A stretch of 5,648 bases of DNA from Ruminococcus flavefaciens. Lineage in GTDB: Bacteria; Bacillota; Clostridia; Oscillospirales; Ruminococcaceae. A program made the position numbers and the translations under genes. Location of the stretch: positions 1 to 5,648 of the forward strand of contig CADBAC010000314.1 in NCBI GenBank assembly GCA_902792495.1. Direction: 5' to 3'. The notes under the pieces are model-generated. The model searched no databases. It saw nothing but the letters and a program-made list of their open reading frames with translations, and was not told where the DNA came from. Numbering within the stretch: position 1 is the first letter of the stretch; the number at the start of each line of letters is the position of its first letter. Positions 1 to 4,950 of this stretch are shown here, in pieces.

Positions 1-1
1 T

Positions 2-82
2 CAAAGTATAGACCTACAGACACAAGTTAATTATTTTCTCCGGCAGGAGCAATATGACGTAATTAAAAGGAGTGGTGGATAA
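2..82 (+). CDS. possible 3' end of an upstream gene (partial)
   Basis: A frame is open from the window edge through 26 codons (ending ...YDVIKRSGG) and stops at a TAA that overlaps the ATG of the ancillary pilin as TAATG. That stop/start overlap is typical of translationally coupled genes in one operon. No motif is recognisable in so few residues, and an AT-rich 80-base stretch can stay open by chance, so this is a tentative call. If real, the pilus operon begins upstream of the window. Confidence 0.27.
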   Translation, partial: QSIDLQTQVNYFLRQEQYDVIKRSGG

Positions 83-1215
83 TGATTATTTCAAAGAAAA
101 GATTACCTGTTATTATGATCGCTATGGCCTGCATAATTTCACTTACAGCCATGTTCATACCGATCACAGTCTCAGCTGACAATGATAAGAGTATTATTCT
201 CAACTGTACCAAGGACGGTACTGTCCTCGACGGAATGGAATGGAAGATATACCGTGTCGGTCAGCGTGACGGCGGAGATTTTGTGCTTACAGGTGATTTT
301 GCTTCATATCCTGTTGATATCAAGGATATGTCTGCTGAAAATATCATTGCTGCTGCACAGACTCTCGACAGCTTCAGTATAGCTGATAATATACCTGTTC
401 TTGCTTCGGGTGTTACCGATGCAAGCGGAACACTTGCCTTCAACGGTCTCAATGAGGGCCTCTACATGGCGGTAGGCAAGCGTGTGAAGAAGGATGGATA
501 CACTTATATCCCTTCTCCGCTTCTTCTTGAAGTAAGCAGCGAAAAGACAACTTTCAATTTTGACGCTTATCCTAAGATAGTACGTGCTACCCTTTCAGGC
601 AAAGCTACATCCCATACCGTCAGAAAGATCTGGCTGGACAATGACGACAGCTTTGAGGCTCGTCCTACTTACGTTACAGTAGACCTTTTCAGAGACGGCG
701 AACTCTTTGATACAGTTACTCTTAATGAGGAAAATAACTGGCAGCACAGATGGTCTTCGCTTGAAAATGAGTACGACTGGAAAGTCGTTGAGAGAAAGAT
801 ACCTGTTGACTATGAAGTAAGAATAGAGTATAATGAAACTCAGTACCTCATCCGCAACCGTCATAAGACAGTTATGGACTGGGGCGAAGTAACAAGACCG
901 GTCACTACGACCACAACTACAACAACTACAGCTCCTCCTGTTATTACAGGCAGTGATGTCGGATCATCAACAGAGACTACTCATTCAGCAGTTGAACTCA
1001 CTTCATCTACAGCTACTACACTTACAACTGCTGTATCAACACTTCCTCCCACTTCAGCACAGCCTCCGCAGTCAACTTACACAGGCGGCGGAAGAAGCAA
1101 GCTTCCTCAGACAGGACAGCTCTGGTGGCCTGTTGCTCCTCTGGGATTAGGCGGTACTCTCATGGTGTTCACAGGCATGAGGCTGAGATCCAAGAAGGAC
1201 GAAGATGAAGAATAA
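82..1215 (+). CDS. LPXTG-anchored ancillary pilin with Cna_B domain
   Basis: A 377-residue secreted, wall-anchored surface protein. The start is supported by AAGGAG at 67-72, nine bases before the ATG. Residues 1-32 form a signal peptide (KKR, then a hydrophobic core, then VSA|DN). Residues about 36-165 look like a prealbumin-like pilin N-domain (pattern G-x-E-W-K-I-Y-R-V, later GLNEGLY). Residues about 175-262 are a clear Cna_B domain, with candidate isopeptide residues Lys182 (RKIW), Glu237 (VVER) and Asn259 (IRNR). A Thr/Ser/Pro-rich stalk (about 271-335, including nine consecutive Thr) leads to LPQTG at 341-345, a membrane segment and a mixed basic/acidic tail. By architecture and position it corresponds to the Cpa-type tip or ancillary pilin of streptococcal FCT loci, but no thioester domain is evident. 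It overlaps the next gene by 11 bases. The adhesin role is inferred. Confidence 0.9.
   Translation: MIISKKRLPVIMIAMACIISLTAMFIPITVSADNDKSIILNCTKDGTVLDGMEWKIYRVGQRDGGDFVLTGDFASYPVDIKDMSAENIIAAAQTLDSFSIADNIPVLASGVTDASGTLAFNGLNEGLYMAVGKRVKKDGYTYIPSPLLLEVSSEKTTFNFDAYPKIVRATLSGKATSHTVRKIWLDNDDSFEARPTYVTVDLFRDGELFDTVTLNEENNWQHRWSSLENEYDWKVVERKIPVDYEVRIEYNETQYLIRNRHKTVMDWGEVTRPVTTTTTTTTTAPPVITGSDVGSSTETTHSAVELTSSTATTLTTAVSTLPPTSAQPPQSTYTGGGRSKLPQTGQLWWPVAPLGLGGTLMVFTGMRLRSKKDEDEE
904..930 (+). repeat. threonine-codon repeat in the pilin stalk
   Basis: Nine consecutive Thr codons of mixed ACN usage begin the linker between the Cna_B domain and the LPQTG anchor. Such Thr-rich linkers act as extended, often glycosylated spacers on Gram-positive surface proteins. 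The mixed codons argue for selection on the residues rather than simple slippage. Confidence 0.7.
1195..1199 (+). promoter_or_regulatory. ribosome binding site of the first sortase, inside the pilin tail
   Basis: AAGGA lies five bases before the sortase ATG and is read in the pilin frame as part of the KKDEDEE tail. The sortase start therefore depends on sequence inside the upstream gene, and ribosomes finishing the pilin would pass over it. This points to translational coupling of the two proteins. Confidence 0.6.
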
Positions 1216-1882
1216 AACAGGAACAATAATGATAATATGCGGAACAATGCTGATACTCTCAGCATTGTTCCTTTGTTGGTATAATATAAAAGAAAACCGC
1301 AGAGCCTATGAGGATTCGCAGAAAGTTCTGGTCGAACTGAAACAGCTCATCCCCGTTGTTGAGGAAAAGGATGAGAAGGAGGAGATCATGGCTGAGATAC
1401 CTGCTGTCAATCCTGCCGACGACCTTTTTGCTCCCTATGAGGAAAAGGAGGAGGAGGCTCCCGTTATCCCCGAACCTATTGAACTGGACGGTACCTACTA
1501 CTGCGGCTACATAACCCTTCCTACTCTGGGACTTGAACTGCCTGTAGTGGACGGCTGGAGTTATGCCGCTCTCAGGAACGCTCCCTGCCGATACAGCGGA
1601 AGCGCAGCCGAAAATGATATCATAATCGCAGCCCATAACTACAACGATCATTTTGGCCATATCGGCGATCTTGATTCAGGCGATGAGATGATCTTTACCG
1701 ATACCGACGGCATCAGTCATCACTATGAAGTTGACTTCACACAATATGTGGACGGATATGACGTTGATGCGATGTACAGGGGCGAGAGCAATGACTGGGA
1801 TATAACATTATTTACGTGTACTCTCAGCGGTCAGAGCCGTGTCACAGTAAGAGGCCTGCGTGTGGAGAATGAAGAAAACTGA
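1205..1882 (+). CDS. sortase family transpeptidase (not class B)
   Basis: A 225-residue membrane-anchored cysteine transpeptidase. Residues 7-26 form an N-terminal membrane anchor, and residues about 30-92 an acidic Glu/Pro-rich stalk. The catalytic beta-barrel follows from about 97, with His144 (IAAHN), Cys205 (TLFTCT) and Arg212 (SRVTVR), the complete sortase triad. It lacks the class B insert, the DPW/F lid and the C-terminal membrane segment typical of class C pilin polymerases, so it looks closest to short class A/D/E-like enzymes; the exact class is unresolved. The gene overlaps the end of the LPQTG pilin gene by 11 bases. The likely substrate is that LPQTG protein, either joined to the pilus or attached to the wall. 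Codons 13-23 contain a perfect 13-bp inverted repeat that may affect expression. Confidence 0.92.
   Translation: MKNKTGTIMIICGTMLILSALFLCWYNIKENRRAYEDSQKVLVELKQLIPVVEEKDEKEEIMAEIPAVNPADDLFAPYEEKEEEAPVIPEPIELDGTYYCGYITLPTLGLELPVVDGWSYAALRNAPCRYSGSAAENDIIIAAHNYNDHFGHIGDLDSGDEMIFTDTDGISHHYEVDFTQYVDGYDVDAMYRGESNDWDITLFTCTLSGQSRVTVRGLRVENEEN
1241..1271 (+). repeat. perfect 13-bp inverted repeat inside the sortase 5' coding region
   Basis: GGAACAATGCTGA (1241-1253) and TCAGCATTGTTCC (1259-1271) are exact reverse complements separated by TACTC, giving a stable 13-bp RNA stem with a 5-nt loop. It starts 26 nt after the pilin stop codon and is followed by CTTTGTT, a weak U-tract. An extra copy of GGAACAAT at 1220-1227 could compete for the same right arm. 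It lies in codons for the membrane anchor, so it is both coding and structured. Confidence 0.75.
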
Positions 1883-1898
1883 CCTTTCAGACATTTAC

Positions 1899-1945
1899 AG
1901 CACTCCGTAAGGGATCCATAAAGTCCCCGAGGGGTGCTTGTTTTG
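1899..1945 (+). terminator. probable rho-independent terminator of module 1
   Basis: AGCACTCC (1899-1906) pairs with GGGGTGCT (1931-1938), with one G-U pair. Inside, GGGA (1911-1914) can pair with TCCC (1924-1927). The stem is followed by a T-rich run (TGTTTTGTGTTTG) and begins 17 bases after the sortase stop. This would separate the ancillary-pilin/sortase module from the downstream one, which has its own promoter. Confidence 0.62.
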
Positions 1946-1976
1946 TGTTTGAATGATAAAACATATGGTACACATC

Positions 1977-1992
1977 TTGTTACTGTATACAA
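1977..1992. promoter_or_regulatory. possible distal operator half-sites TTGT-N8-ACAA
   Basis: TTGT and ACAA are spaced by eight bases, the same spacing as in the better palindrome at 2084-2099. The inner bases are not symmetrical, so only the outer half-sites agree. The two centres are 107 bases apart, close to a whole number of helical turns. This is weak evidence in AT-rich DNA. Confidence 0.18.
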
Positions 1993-2079
1993 ATAGTAAA
2001 TTCTGCTGATAGGGGAGTTTCTATGTTTTTTTATGTGAAAATCTTTTGTTTTGGTTAAATATGCACATTTAATATAGAC

Positions 2080-2109
2080 ACAATTGTAATAACTTACAAA
2101 TTGTTATTA
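2080..2109. promoter_or_regulatory. operator-like inverted repeats upstream of the module 2 promoter
   Basis: TTGTAA (2084-2089) and TTACAA (2094-2099) form a 16-base palindrome around TAAC, centred about 69 bases before the predicted transcription start, where class I activators commonly bind. An overlapping pair, TAATAAC (2087-2093) and GTTATTA (2103-2109), forms a second inverted repeat, and ACAATTGT / ACAAATTGT repeat directly. A regulator site is plausible, but the region is AT-rich and no regulator gene is in view. Confidence 0.35.
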
Positions 2110-2125
2110 ATAAATTCTTCTAACC

Positions 2126-2154
2126 TTGACAGCTTTTTTACTCTATGTTATAAT
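2126..2154 (+). promoter_or_regulatory. consensus extended -10 promoter for module 2
   Basis: TTGACA (2126-2131) and TATAAT (2149-2154) both match the housekeeping sigma consensus exactly, with the ideal 17-base spacer and an extended -10 TG at 2146-2147. Transcription should start near 2160. It drives the SipA-like gene, the major pilin, the class B sortase and the FctB-like gene, which follow without an evident terminator. Confidence 0.88.
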
Positions 2155-2160
2155 TATAGT

Positions 2161-2232
2161 AACAAACATGGGTTTTTAAGGATATCCCGTTGAAAACCTT
2201 ACACTTCGGTGTTCGTATCATTAGAGGAAGTG
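2161..2232 (+). promoter_or_regulatory. structured 5' leader of the module 2 transcript
   Basis: About 70 nt separate the predicted start of transcription from the ATG. GGTTTT (2171-2176) pairs with AAAACC (2193-2198) around a GGATATCC palindrome, then ACAC-TTCG-GTGT (2201-2212) forms a UUCG tetraloop hairpin. CACTTC (2202-2207) could instead pair with GAAGTG (2227-2232) just before the start codon, so alternative folds could hide or expose the ribosome site. I recognise no known riboswitch class. Regulation by this leader is inference. Confidence 0.42.
2223..2230 (+). promoter_or_regulatory. ribosome binding site that decides the SipA-like start
   Basis: AGAGGAAG lies just before the ATG at 2233. 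An in-frame GTG at 2209 has no ribosome site in front of it and is buried in the UUCG hairpin of the leader. The ATG at 2233 is therefore the better start. Confidence 0.65.
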
Positions 2233-2784
2233 ATGCCTTTGGAGGGAAACAGTGAGAAAGTAGATGCGGCCAAACCGCCTGCTGCGAAAAAGAAAAAAAG
2301 AAGCGCCGGAAGCTATGCTTTATCTTTTTTTATCAAGCTTGCGGTGACGGCGGTTGTCCTTGCGGTCATGCTGATATACGTCTGCGGAGTTTATATCTGC
2401 CATGATAATTCGTCCTATCCTATGATAAAGGACGGCGATCTCTGTATCACAGCTAAAATGACGGAACTCAGACAAGGCGATGAGATAGCTTACGAAAAGG
2501 ACGGAAAAGTGAAATTCGGCCGTATAATTGCATTCGGCGGCGACAGCGTTGAGATACTTAATGATTATATCACAGTTAATGGGTATGGAATTTTTGAGGA
2601 TACTGTGTATCCCACGACACCTGACGGGGCAATGATATCGTTCCCCTATGAAGTGCCTGAAAACTGCGTTTTTGTACTGAATGACTTCAGAAGCGATACC
2701 TCTGACAGCAGAGTGTTCGGCGGAGTCAGGCAGGATGATCTGAAAGGCAGGATCATTTTTATAATGCGCAGACGGGGCATATGA
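2233..2784 (+). CDS. signal peptidase I-like pilus assembly protein (SipA-like), catalytic Lys replaced
   Basis: A 183-residue member of the S26 signal peptidase I family. It has a Lys/Ala/Pro-rich cytoplasmic tail (1-27), one membrane segment (about 31-55) and an extracellular domain. Family boxes are visible: B at 59-69 (NSSYPMIKDGD, with Ser60 aligning to the catalytic serine), C at 81-87 (QGDEIAY), D at 95-108 (FGRIIAFGGD) and E at 148-163 (NDFRS...SDSRVFG). In box D the general-base lysine of the usual K-R-V-I-G motif is Gly96. The pilus protein SipA of S. pyogenes also has Gly there and acts as a non-peptidase assembly factor; unlike SipA, this protein seems to keep the serine. It lies directly upstream of the FctA-like pilin, as sipA does. 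A chaperone-like role in pilus polymerisation is inferred; weak or altered peptidase activity is not excluded. Translation from a GTG at 2209 would add eight residues. Confidence 0.86.
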   Translation: MPLEGNSEKVDAAKPPAAKKKKRSAGSYALSFFIKLAVTAVVLAVMLIYVCGVYICHDNSSYPMIKDGDLCITAKMTELRQGDEIAYEKDGKVKFGRIIAFGGDSVEILNDYITVNGYGIFEDTVYPTTPDGAMISFPYEVPENCVFVLNDFRSDTSDSRVFGGVRQDDLKGRIIFIMRRRGI

Positions 2785-2796
2785 TCTTCAATATAT

Positions 2797-2803
2797 AAGG
2801 AGG
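2797..2803 (+). promoter_or_regulatory. perfect ribosome binding site of the major pilin
   Basis: AAGGAGG sits seven bases before the ATG at 2811. It is the strongest site in the window, as expected for the most abundant protein of the locus. An in-frame TAA at 2796-2798 rules out any start further upstream, so the short N-terminus is not a start-choice error. Confidence 0.85.
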
Positions 2804-2810
2804 AAAATCT

Positions 2811-4205
2811 ATGGCTATGATAGCCTCTGTTATGTCTGTTGTTCCTATGGGCGCAGGAGCAGCAAATGATGCTTACACTAATGCAACCAATAAGACTGAC
2901 TGGGGCGATGCAGCAACTGCTCATACTACAGTCATCAAGAAAATTCTCGAAATAGAGAATACAGCCAATATCCCTTCAGCAGAATTTACAATCAATGCAA
3001 CTGTTCCGAATGCGAAAGTTGACGCTACAGCTTCAACAATGGCTGTTTATCCCGGTGTTAATCCTGAACTTATCAAGTGGAAGACGGATAATGCATCATC
3101 AGCAACAGCAGGCAGCAGCGGTACTATTACATACGCTCCGCAGGATAAGGCTGATGCAGCTAATACATCCGCAGGCGACTTTGTTACCATCACTGATCTG
3201 ACAGATGATGCGGCTACTACTGACAAGGACGAGAGCGACTACTATCTCGCTTCCAAGAATATTTCTCTCGATTTCTCCGACTGTGTATTCACAGAGCCGG
3301 GTATCTACCGCTACTACCTCGATGAGACCAACGGCGGCCAGAGCGGTATCTCATACGACAGCACAACAAGGACTCTTGACGTTTATGTTGAGCACGATGC
3401 CGAAAAAAGCACAGATACAGCAAATAAACTCAAGATAACCGATTTCGTTCTCTATAAGGGCAAGATCACAGCAGGCCCGAGCAATACTACTCCTCTCGGC
3501 ACAACGACCGAGCAGGTTATGGAGGATAACAGTTCACAGAATGTTAATACTACCAATATCGTAGCTGACGGACAGAAATCAGTGGGCTTCAAGAATGATT
3601 ACGATACCTCAGACCTTACTATCGGTAAGCAGGTAACAGGTAATCAGGGCTCAAAGGACAAATACTTCAAATTCACTGTAAATATCTCAGGTGCTAAGAG
3701 TGGCACTGTATATACTGTAGATTATACCACAGTAGGTGTGGGAAATGCTGATGCTTCAATAGCAGCTGACCCAAATGCTGCTACAACTGTCATCACCTCC
3801 GCTGTTACTCAGCCTGAATCACTTACTGTAGGCGATGACGGCACTTTAACTCAGGATTTCTATCTCCAGGACGGCCAGTATTTCACTATCAAGGGTCTTG
3901 CCAAGGATACGGAATTCTATGTGACCGAGGTTAAGGAAGACTATACTTCAACCGCTTCAGCAGCAGGCACAGGCGCTATCACTATCGGAAACATTACTTT
4001 CGATGAAGCTCCGGGTACTGCGGCTGCAAAGAATAAAGTAGTAAGCACTGACTTCCAGGTAGCTTACAAGAACGACAAGACAGGCACTATCCCCACAGGT
4101 ATCCTTCTCTCTGTAGCAGGTCCTGCTGTTGTTGGTGCAGTAACTCTTGGCGGTATCTCATACCTCCTTCTCAAGAACAAGAAGAGAGACGATGAGGAAG
4201 AATAA
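2811..4205 (+). CDS. major backbone pilin, FctA/Spy0128-like, IPTG anchor
   Basis: A 464-residue pilin that aligns by motif along its length with S. pyogenes Spy0128. Domain 1 (about 40-262) has Lys44, Glu172 (EPGIYRYYLDE) and Asn262 (GFKN). Domain 2 (about 268-422) has Lys273 (LTIGKQV), Glu373 (FYVTE) and Asn421 (AYKN). These match both Lys-Glu-Asn isopeptide triads of Spy0128. Lys256 (GQKSVGFKN) lies near the position of the Spy0128 inter-subunit lysine. The sorting signal is TIPTG (426-430), then a membrane segment and KNKKRDDEEE. Domain 1 is about 85 residues longer than in Spy0128, with an Ala/Thr/Asp-rich insertion around 90-145. The N-terminus is odd: residues 1-18 resemble the end of a signal peptide (hydrophobic, then GAGA) but have no basic n-region. 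It is followed five bases later by the class B sortase, its likely polymerase. Confidence 0.92.
   Translation: MAMIASVMSVVPMGAGAANDAYTNATNKTDWGDAATAHTTVIKKILEIENTANIPSAEFTINATVPNAKVDATASTMAVYPGVNPELIKWKTDNASSATAGSSGTITYAPQDKADAANTSAGDFVTITDLTDDAATTDKDESDYYLASKNISLDFSDCVFTEPGIYRYYLDETNGGQSGISYDSTTRTLDVYVEHDAEKSTDTANKLKITDFVLYKGKITAGPSNTTPLGTTTEQVMEDNSSQNVNTTNIVADGQKSVGFKNDYDTSDLTIGKQVTGNQGSKDKYFKFTVNISGAKSGTVYTVDYTTVGVGNADASIAADPNAATTVITSAVTQPESLTVGDDGTLTQDFYLQDGQYFTIKGLAKDTEFYVTEVKEDYTSTASAAGTGAITIGNITFDEAPGTAAAKNKVVSTDFQVAYKNDKTGTIPTGILLSVAGPAVVGAVTLGGISYLLLKNKKRDDEEE
4194..4199 (+). promoter_or_regulatory. ribosome binding site of the class B sortase, inside the pilin tail
   Basis: GAGGAA, part of the codons for the pilin's terminal DEEE, lies 11 bases before the TTG at 4211. 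This favours the TTG start over the in-frame ATG at 4232, which has only a weak TGGA upstream. The arrangement repeats that of the first pilin/sortase pair. Confidence 0.5.
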
Positions 4206-4217
4206 GCAAATTGCTTA
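4203..4217 (+). repeat. 15-base palindrome covering the pilin stop and sortase start
   Basis: TAAGCAA and TTGCTTA are exact reverse complements around one A. As RNA it can form a 5-bp stem with a 5-nt loop (TAAGC / GCTTA). It begins at the pilin stop codon and includes the TTG start of the sortase. It has no following U-run, so it is not a terminator. It may lower sortase translation relative to the pilin. Confidence 0.55.
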
Positions 4218-4921
4218 AATTCTGGAAATTTATGAATCTTCTCTACGAGCGGCTCCTGCTGATCGTACTGGTGATAATACTTCTCATATCAGCATGGTGT
4301 ATGTATGACAACTACTATGTCTACAATCAGACGCTGGACGAAAGTATAAGAAAGTACAAGCCTGTTGCGGGCAGTGCTGACTTCGTAGAGAATTCGCCTA
4401 TAACAGACGATATGACAGCGTGGATCACTATTGACGGTACTAATATCGATTACCCCGTTATGCAGGGGACCGATAATATGAAGTACCTGAATACCGATCC
4501 TTTCGGACATTATTCCCTTTCGGGGAGCATCTTCCTCGACAGCCGCAATTCAGCTGATTTCTCAGACGATTATTCGCTGATCTACGGCCACCATATGGAA
4601 TACGGGAAAATGTTCGGCGCACTTGACGATTTTCTTGATCCCCCTTATTTTGCACAGCACAGAACGGGGACTCTTATAATAGGAAAAAATGCCGAAAAGA
4701 CCTATGCCCTTGATGTATTTGCGGCTATGCGTGCAGATTCCCGTGACGGGGCGGTCTTTGATCCGGGAAAGGCGGATATTAAAGCGTTTATCAGGAAAAA
4801 TGCGGAAATATGCATAGCTGACCGTGATGAACGTATCGTTGGACTTTCTACCTGTACTGAAGGAAGCGATAATTCAAGAATAGTTGTCTTTTGCTATATC
4901 AAGGATTCAGACGGTCAGTAG
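4211..4921 (+). CDS. class B sortase, pilin polymerase
   Basis: A 236-residue membrane-anchored transpeptidase. Residues about 14-31 form an N-terminal membrane anchor. The catalytic domain begins near 65 with class B hallmarks: AWITIDGTNIDYPVMQ, then YLNTDPFGHYSLSGSIFLD, and the YGHHM box with catalytic His127. Cys215 (LSTCT) and Arg223 (NSRIVV) complete the triad. In S. pyogenes FCT loci a class B sortase (SrtC1/SrtB) polymerises the FctA backbone and its gene lies between fctA and fctB, exactly as here. The substrate is therefore probably the IPTG pilin just upstream. The start is probably TTG at 4211, supported by GAGGAA in the pilin tail; ATG at 4232 would remove seven residues but leave the membrane anchor. 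Confidence 0.93.
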   Translation: MLKFWKFMNLLYERLLLIVLVIILLISAWCMYDNYYVYNQTLDESIRKYKPVAGSADFVENSPITDDMTAWITIDGTNIDYPVMQGTDNMKYLNTDPFGHYSLSGSIFLDSRNSADFSDDYSLIYGHHMEYGKMFGALDDFLDPPYFAQHRTGTLIIGKNAEKTYALDVFAAMRADSRDGAVFDPGKADIKAFIRKNAEICIADRDERIVGLSTCTEGSDNSRIVVFCYIKDSDGQ

Positions 4922-4937
4922 ACCTGTAACATGAATG

Positions 4938-4942
4938 GGAGG
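4938..4942 (+). promoter_or_regulatory. ribosome binding site that decides the FctB-like start
   Basis: GGAGG is eight bases from the ATG at 4951 but only two from the ATG at 4945. The second ATG (MKAIRRF...) is therefore the likely start; the first would add only Met-His. Confidence 0.7.
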
Positions 4943-4950
4943 GAATGCAT

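Noticed and set aside
205..207. Internal thioester adhesin domain in the ancillary pilin, as in Cpa (Cys42)
   Set aside because: Cys42 sits in LNCTKD without the usual context, and no matching Gln motif is seen in the N-domain.
1241..1271. Hairpin read as a true rho-independent terminator of the ancillary pilin gene
   Set aside because: The following T-tract is weak and interrupted (CTTTGTTGG), and the hairpin lies inside a clearly coding sortase membrane anchor. Kept as an inverted repeat with possible attenuating effect.
1259..1660. 133-codon open frame on the minus strand across the sortase
   Set aside because: It is antisense to a sortase with an intact catalytic triad, has no ribosome site and no recognisable domain.
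1925..1934. CCCCGAGGGG as a stand-alone hairpin
   Set aside because: Its loop would be only two bases; the same bases are better used in the larger terminator stem.
2161..2232. Known riboswitch (c-di-GMP, THF, preQ1) in the leader
   Set aside because: None of the conserved sequence blocks I know for these classes is present, and the leader is too short for most of them.
2209..2235. GTG at 2209 as start of the signal peptidase-like gene
   Set aside because: No ribosome site precedes it and it lies in a UUCG hairpin; AGAGGAAG directly precedes the ATG at 2233.
4945..4950. ATG at 4945 as start of the FctB-like gene
   Set aside because: Only two bases separate it from GGAGG; the ATG at 4951 has normal spacing.
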